From positions 1 through 46,534 of IMG/VR virus record IMGVR_UViG_3300010354_000145: DNA of 46,534 bases; one strand, 5' to 3'. Source of the stretch: a virus. The notes beneath the pieces are model-generated. The model was not told the origin of the DNA. It searched no databases and worked only from the letters and a program-made list of their open reading frames with translations. This document shows, piece after piece, positions 1 to 4,694 of the stretch; position 1 is the stretch's first letter, and every line of letters starts with the position of its first letter. The translations under genes were made by a program, and so were the position numbers.

Positions 1-1
1 T

Positions 2-241
2 CTATCAAAGATTCGTCCTAAACTTCGTACAACTGGGCGTATTTCTGGTAACTTCGGCAAGAACAAAGTTTCTGCAGGTTCATCACTCAATGACCTTGGT
101 GGTGATGGTAACATAGGTGCAACACAAGATGAATACCTGAACCGTCTTTATTATGCTTTTGATAACACTACCGAACCTAAACTTCGTCAGTTTCTTTATC
201 AGGAGATCCGCAAGATTCACATTCAACGTGGAACGTGGTGA
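2..241 (+). CDS. C-terminal part of an unrecognised phage protein (5' partial)
   Basis: An open frame enters from the left edge and runs 79 codons to TGA at 239-241. The peptide contains GRISGNFGKNK, a Gly/Asn/Asp-rich stretch (SLNDLGGDGNIGATQDEY) and a basic end (YQEIRKIHIQRGTW). Codon use matches the small genes that follow. I recognise no domain. It ends 12 bases before the first copy of the repeated promoter-like element, so it closes the preceding transcription unit. The start lies outside the window. Confidence 0.6.
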   Translation, partial: LSKIRPKLRTTGRISGNFGKNKVSAGSSLNDLGGDGNIGATQDEYLNRLYYAFDNTTEPKLRQFLYQEIRKIHIQRGTW

Positions 242-252
242 ACGTAAGTAAA

Positions 253-280
253 ACTGGGCCCCTGAAAGTGTCCCTATAGT
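253..280 (+). promoter_or_regulatory. Repeated promoter-like element, copy 1
   Basis: A 28-base element of the form ACTGGGCCCCTGA followed by AAGTGTCCCTATAGT, identical to copies 2, 4 and 5. TATAGT fits a -10 box, followed by a short A/C-rich leader and the 296 gene. No TTGACA lies 17 bases upstream, so GGGCCC/GAAAGTG may take that role. Recurrence only in front of small-gene clusters supports a regulatory role; the promoter function is inferred. Confidence 0.6.
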
Positions 281-295
281 ATGAGCACCACTATC

Positions 296-520
296 ATGGA
301 TCAAGTCTACTCCTACACGACCAACTGGAAAGAAGGCAAAGTCTGCCAAATGTTCATTCAGCAAGTTACACCTGAATGGCAAGAATGTGGTCACCAGTAT
401 GTTGCTATTGCTCTCAATCCTGAGACCAATAAAAGTATGGTGATGAGCAAACCGCGTTCCCATTATGATACTCTCCAATGGGTTCGTCGCTTCTGTGGTT
501 CATTCTCTCTCCTCTACTGA
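296..520 (+). CDS. Small hypothetical phage protein, 74 aa
   Basis: First gene of the mini-operon headed by element copy 1. The peptide begins MDQVYSYTTNWKEGK and ends FCGSFSLLY. It has several aromatics and three cysteines and no recognisable domain. An in-frame ATG at 281 would give 79 aa (MSTTI...). I prefer 296 because the base pair after TATAGT would be at or before the transcription start, and in copies 3, 4 and 5 the gene also starts 16-23 bases after TATAGT. The stop overlaps the next start (CTGATGATG), implying translational coupling. Function unknown. Confidence 0.65.
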   Translation: MDQVYSYTTNWKEGKVCQMFIQQVTPEWQECGHQYVAIALNPETNKSMVMSKPRSHYDTLQWVRRFCGSFSLLY

Positions 521-735
521 TGATGACTTTTACTAACGCATTGATCGCATCTGGTTATGTCTTTGATGATGAAAATTACGATGGTTGTTATGTAAAACAA
601 GATGCAGAAGGTTTCATTCATTGTTACCAAGAAGGTGAGGATGAAGGACTCTGGAATTATGTTAAAATGACTGATGAGTTTGATGTAATCCGTGAGGTTA
701 CTTTTGATCCTAATGTGAACACCATTCAGGAATGA
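520..735 (+). CDS. Small acidic hypothetical phage protein, 71 aa
   Basis: Starts at ATG 520, overlapping the previous TGA. An upstream in-frame ATG at 478 lies inside the preceding gene and is less likely. The product (MMTFTNALIASGYVFDDENY...) is acidic, with many Asp/Glu plus Tyr/Trp, and looks like a compact cytosolic early protein of a type recurrent in cyanophages. No catalytic motif is visible. Its stop again overlaps the next ATG, continuing the coupled array. Confidence 0.65.
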   Translation: MMTFTNALIASGYVFDDENYDGCYVKQDAEGFIHCYQEGEDEGLWNYVKMTDEFDVIREVTFDPNVNTIQE

Positions 736-902
736 TGATGATGAAAAACTACAAAATTACCGTTGAAACATTTGATGGGTTGCGTACTATTTGGTACGAA
801 AAGTCGAAAGCAAAGAAAGCACCAACACTCATTTGCAATCGTGTCTATCAACAACTCTGTGGATTGAACATTAAAGAAATCGACGTTACTCTCTCTGTTT
901 GA
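735..902 (+). CDS. Small basic hypothetical protein, 55 aa
   Basis: Begins ATGATGATGAAA at 735, overlapping the previous stop, and ends with TGA at 900-902, which overlaps the next ATG. The sequence (MMMKNYKITVETFDGLRTIW...) suggests an N-terminal beta hairpin followed by a Lys-rich segment (EKSKAKKAPTL). Its basic charge contrasts with its acidic neighbours. No family recognised. Reality is supported by exact stop-start overlaps at both ends. Confidence 0.6.
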   Translation: MMMKNYKITVETFDGLRTIWYEKSKAKKAPTLICNRVYQQLCGLNIKEIDVTLSV

Positions 903-1123
903 TGATGACTAACCTGCAAGAGTTCTACGATTATGTTCTCTCTTTCTATGGTGATGGTGGATTGTATCCTATGAGTGCAACATTGGACCTGATTGAACAA
1001 GCAACTCTCACACATCTTCAGATACTTGAACTGAAAGGAAATGAGTTCTGTGGTGATAGTGTTGACCGTGAATGTGTAAGAGATTTGTTAATCTCCAAAT
1101 ACAAACTTTCATTCCCAAACTAA
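902..1123 (+). CDS. Small conserved-type phage protein, 73 aa
   Basis: ATG at 902 overlaps the preceding TGA; a TTG three bases earlier is not needed. The sequence MMTNLQEFYDYVLSFYGDGGLYPM... with a later GDSVDRECVRDLL block resembles, from memory, a small helical protein recurrent in cyanophages and other phages, of unknown function. Predicted mostly helical, acidic and cytosolic. It sits in the middle of the first mini-operon, four bases before the next gene. Confidence 0.65.
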   Translation: MMTNLQEFYDYVLSFYGDGGLYPMSATLDLIEQATLTHLQILELKGNEFCGDSVDRECVRDLLISKYKLSFPN

Positions 1124-1127
1124 TCCT

Positions 1128-1271
1128 ATGAAGTACATTGTTGAGTTATACGTTGGCGGCAAAGTCTTCAAGGAAGAAGTGCAAGCAACCAACCCAAAAG
1201 ATGCAAGAGAAACAGCATTAGCTAGGAATCCCAAGGCAAAAGTTGTTGGCGTCAATGTTTCTTTCAAGTAA
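1128..1271 (+). CDS. Small hypothetical protein, 47 aa
   Basis: ATG at 1128 follows the previous stop by four bases. The product (MKYIVELYVGGKVFKEEVQA... ending AKVVGVNVSFK) looks like a beta-hairpin, helix, beta-strand mini-domain: a strand pair around GGK, an Ala/Arg/Asn-rich helix, and a final Val-rich strand. It is the last gene of the first mini-operon. Its TAA overlaps the first base of element copy 2. Function unknown. Confidence 0.6.
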   Translation: MKYIVELYVGGKVFKEEVQATNPKDARETALARNPKAKVVGVNVSFK

Positions 1272-1298
1272 CTGGGCCCCTGAAAGTGTCCCTATAGT
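1271..1298 (+). promoter_or_regulatory. Repeated promoter-like element, copy 2
   Basis: All 28 bases are identical to copy 1. Its first A is the last base of the preceding TAA stop codon, so there is no spacer between the upstream gene and the element. It heads the 1314/1478/1705 cluster. Confidence 0.6.
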
Positions 1299-1313
1299 AT
1301 GAGCACTCAACAA

Positions 1314-1478
1314 ATGACTTTCACCGTCCGTTTCGATTCCAATGCTCTCGATTCTCCTGAGTTCATTGGACCTTTCTACACTGAAGAAGAAGCACAAGAT
1401 TATGCTGATGATCGCAATGGTTCGTTAGCACTTGCTGGTATTCCTTCCTCTGTTGCTTGTTACTCTGTTGTTGATTGA
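1314..1478 (+). CDS. Small hypothetical protein, 54 aa
   Basis: Starts MTFTVRFDSNALDSPEF and ends SSVACYSVVD. An in-frame ATG at 1299, directly after TATAGT, would add MSTQQ. The 1314 start keeps the same 15-base leader length as the 296 gene after copy 1 and is preferred. It contains the acidic segment YTEEEAQDYADDRNG, resembling the 'front of a strand, then EEA helix' layout of small host-interaction proteins, but no known family. Stop TGA overlaps the next ATG. Confidence 0.55.
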   Translation: MTFTVRFDSNALDSPEFIGPFYTEEEAQDYADDRNGSLALAGIPSSVACYSVVD

Positions 1479-1708
1479 TGATGAAAACATTAACACTCCA
1501 AGTCACAGAAGTTTCGTTTGATTTTGATGATGAAGATTTCACTGTAGAAGAACAACAAGAGGTCATCAATTCTGTTGTTGGTAATGTCTTTGAGGTAGAA
1601 GTTGAGGACGATGATGATGAAACGATTGCAAATTGCCTGGTTGAAGAAGTCACAGATTACACTGGTTGGTGTGTCTTTGGTCTTGATTTTGTCCACATTC
1701 TGAAATGA
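1478..1708 (+). CDS. Very acidic small phage protein, 76 aa
   Basis: ATG at 1478 overlaps the preceding stop. By my count the product carries about 21 Asp/Glu against two Lys, in runs such as FDFDDEDFTVEE and EVEDDDDE, giving a strongly negative small protein. The ends are hydrophobic strands (TLTLQVTEV; WCVFGLDFVHIL). Similar short acidic proteins recur in cyanophages without assigned function. DNA mimicry is conceivable from charge alone but is speculation. Its last codons overlap the next start (AATGATC). Confidence 0.65.
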   Translation: MMKTLTLQVTEVSFDFDDEDFTVEEQQEVINSVVGNVFEVEVEDDDDETIANCLVEEVTDYTGWCVFGLDFVHILK

Positions 1709-1989
1709 TCTCCCTTCCTAATCCTACAAGTAAAATGTCACTCACTCAAGAACAATACGATAAACTGCTCGCAGCATACATTGAGCGGATTGTTGGTGGA
1801 ATGGATCTCGGCAGTTTGATGGAGTTTGCATCCGAACAGTTGGAACTTAATCTCCGTCAGAATTGCTCACTTGATGAAGAATTGATTGATGAGATTTGTT
1901 GGATTTGTGATGATGAAGTTGCTGCTGATTTGTTAGAATCTGTGGGCGCCAATCCTGCTGATTTTGATGTGAATGTTGATGAAAGTTGA
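1705..1989 (+). CDS. Acidic helical hypothetical protein, 94 aa
   Basis: ATG at 1705 overlaps the previous TGA (ATGA). An internal ATG at 1735 (MSLTQEQYDKLLAAY...) would give 84 aa and is a plausible alternative start, as similar cyanophage proteins begin there from memory. The body is helical and acidic, with IDEICWICDDEVAADLLE near the C-terminus. It is the last gene of the copy 2 mini-operon, just before element copy 3. Function unknown. Confidence 0.65.
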   Translation: MISLPNPTSKMSLTQEQYDKLLAAYIERIVGGMDLGSLMEFASEQLELNLRQNCSLDEELIDEICWICDDEVAADLLESVGANPADFDVNVDES

Positions 1990-2000
1990 GGCAATTAAAA

Positions 2001-2028
2001 TTACTCACCTCTAAAGTGTCCCTATAGT
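2001..2028 (+). promoter_or_regulatory. Repeated promoter-like element, copy 3 (divergent upstream half)
   Basis: It retains the 16-base core AAAGTGTCCCTATAGT exactly, but the upstream half reads TTACTCACCTCT instead of ACTGGGCCCCTG. This defines the conserved core and suggests that GGGCCC is dispensable. The ATG immediately after TATAGT opens only an 8-codon frame here, so it is not the gene start. Confidence 0.5.
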
Positions 2029-2044
2029 ATGAACATCTCGCACA

Positions 2045-2197
2045 ATGAGTCGTAAAAGTTTAACATTCAAGTCCCCCGACAAAATGAAAACAATTCTCCT
2101 GATCTTCGCCATTGTTTTATTCCTCTCACCACCAGTAAGGTACACAACGTCTCAAACATTGCACACCGTAGCAGACATTATCTCTCCTCATGATTGA
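2045..2197 (+). CDS. Small single-pass membrane protein, 50 aa
   Basis: ATG at 2045 is 16 bases after the element's TATAGT. A basic N-terminus (MSRKSLTFKSPDKMK) is followed by a hydrophobic segment (TILLIFAIVLFLSPP, about residues 15-30) and a polar tail, fitting an inserted membrane peptide with its N-terminus in the cytoplasm, or an uncleaved signal anchor. An internal ATG (M14) directly before the hydrophobic segment is an alternative. It overlaps the next gene by 8 bases. Function unknown. Confidence 0.55.
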   Translation: MSRKSLTFKSPDKMKTILLIFAIVLFLSPPVRYTTSQTLHTVADIISPHD

Positions 2198-2312
2198 AAC
2201 TGATTATTACATTCTCCCCGAAGAAATCCACTCAGAGATTATCATTGAAGCAAACAAACTTAATGTCTCTGTTGATTACTTTCTGATGGAGTTCTGTAAG
2301 GTTGATGATTAA
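2190..2312 (+). CDS. Small acidic hypothetical protein, 40 aa
   Basis: ATG at 2190 lies inside the end of the 50 aa gene. The product MIETDYYILPEEIHSEIIIE... ends VDYFLMEFCKVDD and looks like two short helices. Its TAA stop runs straight into element copy 4 (TAAACTGGGCC), the same arrangement as at 1269-1271. No family recognised; the coupled position is the main support. Confidence 0.5.
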   Translation: MIETDYYILPEEIHSEIIIEANKLNVSVDYFLMEFCKVDD

Positions 2313-2340
2313 ACTGGGCCCCTGAAAGTGTCCCTATAGT
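2313..2340 (+). promoter_or_regulatory. Repeated promoter-like element, copy 4
   Basis: All 28 bases are identical to copies 1, 2 and 5. TATAGT is followed by ATAAG rather than ATGAG and then an A/C-rich leader (CACACACACAAACCACA) to the ATG at 2364. Here the downstream part clearly acts as an untranslated leader. Confidence 0.6.
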
Positions 2341-2363
2341 ATAAGTCACACACACAAACCACA

Positions 2364-2678
2364 ATGCGAGTCATCGAACGCCAAATGAATGATGCAATCC
2401 AACAAGAAAAGGATTGGAAGAAAGATAACACTGAGGTCGTCAATTATTCCAATGTTTCTGATGTGTTTCTGTATGGTAATCTGATTGCTCGGATAGGCGA
2501 AACCTGGATCGAATTGTTCGATGGAGGTTATCAGTCAGCAACCACAAAGAGTCGCCTTAATGCTATTCTTGCTGCTCATGGTTGCGACAATGAGTATGTC
2601 TTCCAGAAGAAAGGTCAGTGGTTTGTTCAATACAATGGAGGACCGATTCCTTTCTTCTCAGGTATGCGTCTCGCTTGA
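2364..2678 (+). CDS. Conserved-type small phage protein, 104 aa
   Basis: Starts at ATG 2364 after a 23-base A/C-rich leader. The order is a helical N-terminus (MRVIERQMNDAIQQEKDWKK), the strands VFLYGNLIARIG and IELFDGGYQS, a TTKSRLNAIL helix, then VFQKKGQWFVQYNG. The pattern of a DGG(Y/W)xS turn followed by TTKSRLNAIL is, from memory, a family widespread in cyanophages and other phages with no assigned function. It shares a transcription unit with the 43 aa gene and the terminator downstream. Confidence 0.75.
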   Translation: MRVIERQMNDAIQQEKDWKKDNTEVVNYSNVSDVFLYGNLIARIGETWIELFDGGYQSATTKSRLNAILAAHGCDNEYVFQKKGQWFVQYNGGPIPFFSGMRLA

Positions 2679-2688
2679 AATTAAAACA

Positions 2689-2820
2689 ATGATTGAAACA
2701 CTCCTTGCATCACTTGTCGTCGGTCAGGTTATCATCGGACCAAATCTTTTGCAAACTGATTACCTAACTGAACGTGAGGAAATTATCACTATAGTGGAGA
2801 CAATACAAGAAGTTCGTTAA
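2689..2820 (+). CDS. Small hypothetical protein, 43 aa
   Basis: ATG at 2689, ten bases after the preceding stop. A longer reading from 2521 overlaps the 104 aa gene and is rejected. The N-terminus MIETLLASLVVGQVIIGPN is hydrophobic and could be a short membrane segment; the C-terminus (EREEIITIVETIQEVR) is charged and helical. It is the last gene before the terminator at 2828. Function unknown. Confidence 0.5.
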   Translation: MIETLLASLVVGQVIIGPNLLQTDYLTEREEIITIVETIQEVR

Positions 2821-2827
2821 TACATAG

Positions 2828-2854
2828 AGACCCTACTCATAGGGTCTTTTTTTT
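2828..2854 (+). terminator. Rho-independent terminator
   Basis: Perfect 7-base arms AGACCCT / AGGGTCT, extended by an A-T pair, close a CTCA loop and run into eight T residues. It sits 7 bases after the 43 aa gene and ends the early-type block of coupled small genes. Confidence 0.9.
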
Positions 2855-3159
2855 ATGCTTTTTATACAAAATAACGTTAAAAACGATTAAAAAAGCCTTT
2901 TTTAATTATAGCTAAGTGTTTTTATTCGTTTATGCTTGTTAAGTCTTTATGCGTCTAAAAGCATAAACGAATGGGGCATTTATGTGCTTTTAATCCTCTG
3001 AGACCTTGTGATTTATGTGCTTATAAATGTGCCGGGTGCTTGTGATCTTTGGCGTCATTGTATCAGCACTCCGCGAAAAAGTCAAGACCCCCCGAGTTAT
3101 CAAATCCCCACACATCCCCGCACAAAATCCCCCAACCGCTCATAAATACTCCCCAGGAC
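2855..3159. other. Non-coding region with inverted and iteron-like repeats
   Basis: About 300 bases without a convincing gene. It contains a near-palindrome with 9-base arms around one C (2887-2905); a 14-base perfect inverted repeat ATTCGTTTATGCTT / AAGCATAAACGAAT (2924-2937 and 2959-2972, 21-base spacer); TTTATGC at 2852, 2929 and 2946, and inverted at 2961; a 12-base direct repeat ATTTATGTGCTT at 2978 and 3011; and C-tracts between 3088 and 3154. The density of repeats suggests a regulatory or replication-related site, but no family is recognised. Confidence 0.6.
2924..2972. repeat. 14-bp perfect inverted repeat, 21-base loop
   Basis: Arms 2924-2937 and 2959-2972 are exact reverse complements. 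The loop contains another TTTATGC. No T-run follows, so it is not a typical terminator. It could be a protein-binding cruciform or an RNA hairpin. Confidence 0.75.
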
Positions 3160-3188
3160 TTGACAATAATTCCAGAGCATCTTACAAT
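3160..3188 (+). promoter_or_regulatory. Consensus sigma70 promoter
   Basis: TTGACA at 3160-3165, a 17-base spacer, and TACAAT at 3183-3188. This is an almost perfect host-type promoter, 27 bases before the 57 aa gene at 3216, and differs from the repeated 28-base element used by its neighbours. Confidence 0.8.
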
Positions 3189-3215
3189 ACCTCTATACAC
3201 ATTCGGAGCGTACTT

Positions 3216-3389
3216 ATGTCGGTTGCTTATTCCCAGGCACAGAAGCAGCGTTATAGAATCACTCTGGATCTATCAGTGTTCGGTGACTTCGACCCACACC
3301 AGATTGATTGGGAGAAGTTATTCAAGCTAGAACCTGCAGAGAAGTGTGAAGCTTATGTGGAAGATCTTAATGCACCTGATCGTTGGTGA
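3216..3389 (+). CDS. Small hypothetical protein, 57 aa
   Basis: I chose ATG 3216, which follows the sigma70 promoter at 3160-3188 and a GGAG ribosome site (CGGAGCGTACTT). A longer frame from 3027 would run through the promoter and is rejected. The product MSVAYSQAQKQRYRITLDL... continues with FDPHQIDWEKLFKLEPAEK, a charged helical segment, and ends in NAPDRW. No family recognised. Its own strong promoter suggests high early expression. Confidence 0.65.
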   Translation: MSVAYSQAQKQRYRITLDLSVFGDFDPHQIDWEKLFKLEPAEKCEAYVEDLNAPDRW

Positions 3390-3418
3390 GTTGGTAACAA
3401 CGAACGTCGGTGAGTATT

Positions 3419-3446
3419 ACTGGGCCCCTGAAAGTGTCCCTATAGT
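3419..3446 (+). promoter_or_regulatory. Repeated promoter-like element, copy 5
   Basis: Identical over 28 bases to copies 1, 2 and 4. It is followed by GTAAGG and a purine/A-C-rich leader to the GTG start at 3467. Confidence 0.6.
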
Positions 3447-3466
3447 GTAAGGACGCAACGCAAACA

Positions 3467-3712
3467 GTGAGCACCACCTACCAGCACAATGCTCTCGACA
3501 TTTCTTATAACGGTTGGGAGAACTATGAGACCTGGAATGTTGCACTCTGGATCAACAATGATGAGGGTCTTTATCACCTTGCTATGGAGTGTGGTGATTA
3601 TCAATCCTTCTGTGATTGTGTCGGTTCTGATGCAGTAACTGGTGATGGGGTTCGTTATAATGACCCCAAGGTAAATGTGATCCAAATCAATAGCGACGTG
3701 TTCGACCTGTAA
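3467..3712 (+). CDS. NYETW-type small phage protein, 81 aa
   Basis: Starts with GTG (GTGAGCACC), 20 bases after TATAGT of element copy 5. No ATG is available upstream in frame. The core NGWENYETWNVALWINND is a signature I recognise from a widespread family of small phage proteins annotated only as a domain of unknown function (DUF7249-like, from memory). The rest is acidic, with CGDYQSFCDCVGSD. It is likely an early or accessory cytosolic protein; function unknown. Confidence 0.75.
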   Translation: MSTTYQHNALDISYNGWENYETWNVALWINNDEGLYHLAMECGDYQSFCDCVGSDAVTGDGVRYNDPKVNVIQINSDVFDL

Positions 3713-3791
3713 GGTATAACAAAGGGGAATGAGATGCGCCTTATAAAGACACTCAGTTCACACACAGTTTCTAACACTTTTCTTTTTGATT

Positions 3792-3932
3792 ATGTCCAAG
3801 TCTGTTCTCATTTCTCTGCTTGCACAAGGTAACACTGGCGCGGAGATTCTGCAGATTCTTGATAGTCTTACAGAGGACAATCAGCAGTCCATTTCTTATA
3901 ACGAACCGACTGCAGATCCTATTGAGTTCTGA
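3792..3932 (+). CDS. Small hypothetical protein, 46 aa
   Basis: ATG at 3792 (MSKSVLISLLAQGNTGAEIL...). The N-terminal half is an amphipathic helix of the form LISLLAQGNTGxxILxILDSL, which I recall from several cyanophage small proteins; the tail SISYNEPTADPIEF is acidic and disordered. An 80-base leader separates it from the NYETW gene, so it may be cotranscribed. No function is known to me. Confidence 0.6.
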   Translation: MSKSVLISLLAQGNTGAEILQILDSLTEDNQQSISYNEPTADPIEF

Positions 3933-4174
3933 TGCTAACTGTGTGCCCCTTGGTCGTTAGACAGAGCGTGAGCGATGTTGACTGTGAGGGGCACTTATGT
4001 TAGGATGGTGCTTATAGTGGTTCGGCAGCGTTTCTGCGGGGTTCTTGTGGCGTGCGGGGCGGCGTTGTTATAAGCGCCCCCCCCCTAATTAAAAAAAGCA
4101 AACTACCCTAACCTACAGAGGTGACAAATCGACCTCTAAATATCACAATCATAAAAATTTTCCGGAGTATTAAA
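3933..4174. other. GC-rich non-coding stretch with hairpins
   Basis: About 240 bases without a gene. It holds the imperfect long hairpin 3935-4003, a G-rich stretch with a GGGGCG/CGCCCC hairpin and a run of nine C (4056-4085), and a 6-base inverted repeat AGAGGT/ACCTCT (4117-4137). Its composition differs sharply from the AT-rich sequence that follows. Confidence 0.5.
3935..4003. ncRNA. Possible structured RNA (long hairpin)
   Basis: Outer arms CTAAC (3935-3939) and GTTAG (3999-4003) enclose perfect 8-base inner arms GTGCCCCT (3943-3950) and AGGGGCAC (3987-3994), separated by small internal loops, with a 36-base apical loop. It directly follows the 46 aa gene and lacks a T-run. It could be a 3' UTR structure, a small RNA or a processing signal. 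The RNA-gene interpretation is inference. Confidence 0.3.
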
Positions 4175-4285
4175 ATGTTCACCCGTTGGATTCATAAAAA
4201 CGGTAAGTCCCGCCCAGACAAACGCTATAAGAGCTACAAGTCTCAAGCAAAGACTAATGGAGCAAAGAAAAGAAAGAAGAAGTGA
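4175..4285 (+). CDS. Very basic small protein, 36 aa
   Basis: ATG at 4175 with a strong ribosome site (CCGGAG, 8 bases upstream), the same leader motif as the 4445 gene. The product MFTRWIHKNGKSRPDKRYK... ends in AKKRKKK, with about half of its residues Lys/Arg/His, suggesting nucleic-acid binding. A terminator follows at 4329-4362. No family recognised. Confidence 0.65.
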   Translation: MFTRWIHKNGKSRPDKRYKSYKSQAKTNGAKKRKKK

Positions 4286-4328
4286 GAAGAAGAGCGCCCT
4301 ATTGGAACTTCTGGAAGGTTGTATTAGC

Positions 4329-4362
4329 GGGGTGGATGATTCGTTATCCACGCCCTTTTTTT
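4329..4362 (+). terminator. Rho-independent terminator
   Basis: GTGGAT / ATCCAC arms, extended by G-C pairs around a one-base mismatch or bulge (GGGGTGGAT...ATCCACGCCC), enclose a short loop and are followed by seven T. It ends the unit carrying the 36 aa basic gene. Confidence 0.85.
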
Positions 4363-4444
4363 ATTGCACTAGGATTTTGTGTGATTGTGATATATAATGC
4401 GGTTACAAAATAAAATGGAAAGAAAAAATTCCGGAGATATTTTT

Positions 4445-4645
4445 ATGCCTCTAACTGAAAAAATATATCACATATATGCAAAGGATAAGTGTTTATTTCA
4501 TTCACTGAAAGAAGAAGAATTTAATATCACTTGGAAAACATTGCATAATCTTGTTGAAGTACTTGATACGAAATATGCAGGTAATGATTTAACCTATGAA
4601 GAACTGATAGTGAATAAGAAGGTGGTCGGAGAATCTTCTTATTGA
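4445..4645 (+). CDS. Conserved-type cyanophage hypothetical protein, 66 aa
   Basis: I chose ATG 4445, which has CCGGAG at the right distance. An in-frame ATG at 4397 would add 16 residues but lacks a ribosome site, and a TATAAT box at 4393-4398 overlaps it. The product MPLTEKIYHIYAKDKCLFHS... continues as EEEFNITWKTLHNLVEVL and ends GESSY. This small alpha/beta protein is, from memory, of a type common in cyanophages near the baseplate genes. Function unknown. Confidence 0.7.
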   Translation: MPLTEKIYHIYAKDKCLFHSLKEEEFNITWKTLHNLVEVLDTKYAGNDLTYEELIVNKKVVGESSY

Positions 4646-4670
4646 CAAATACTAAATAAACGGATAAAAT
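4642..4670 (+). promoter_or_regulatory. Sigma70-type promoter with a late-like motif in its spacer
   Basis: TTGACA (4642-4647), 17-base spacer, TAAAAT (4665-4670), 24 bases before the glycosyltransferase-like gene. TTGACA overlaps the stop codon of the 66 aa gene. The spacer contains CTAAATAAA, close to the late-type TAATAAATA motif, so the gene may be read both early and late. Confidence 0.6.
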
Positions 4671-4694
4671 TGAATTTGAAGGTTTATTCAACTT

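Noticed and set aside
83-478. Minus-strand 131 aa frame across the left end.
   Set aside because: It overlaps two plausible + strand genes and the repeated promoter element; all other genes are on the + strand.
2521-2688. Upstream extension of the 43 aa gene inside the 104 aa gene.
   Set aside because: The overlap region is better explained by the recognised 104 aa family protein; ATG 2689 gives a normal gap.
3027-3215. N-terminal extension of the 57 aa gene.
   Set aside because: It would cross a consensus sigma70 promoter and has an odd Pro/Ser/His-rich sequence from a non-coding C-tract region.
253-3446. The five repeats read on the minus strand contain ACTATAGGGACACTTT, similar to a T7 RNA polymerase promoter.
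   Set aside because: They would transcribe leftward against every gene here; no single-subunit polymerase gene is in the window; upstream T7 promoter bases do not match well.
253-3446. Repeated 28-base unit as a CRISPR-like array.
   Set aside because: Spacing is irregular (about 340-1110 bases) and filled with genes, with no spacers of constant length.
3935-4045. Possible tRNA (stem plus GGTTCGGC).
   Set aside because: Arms and loop lengths do not fit a cloverleaf, and no acceptor/T-arm combination or anticodon loop can be placed.
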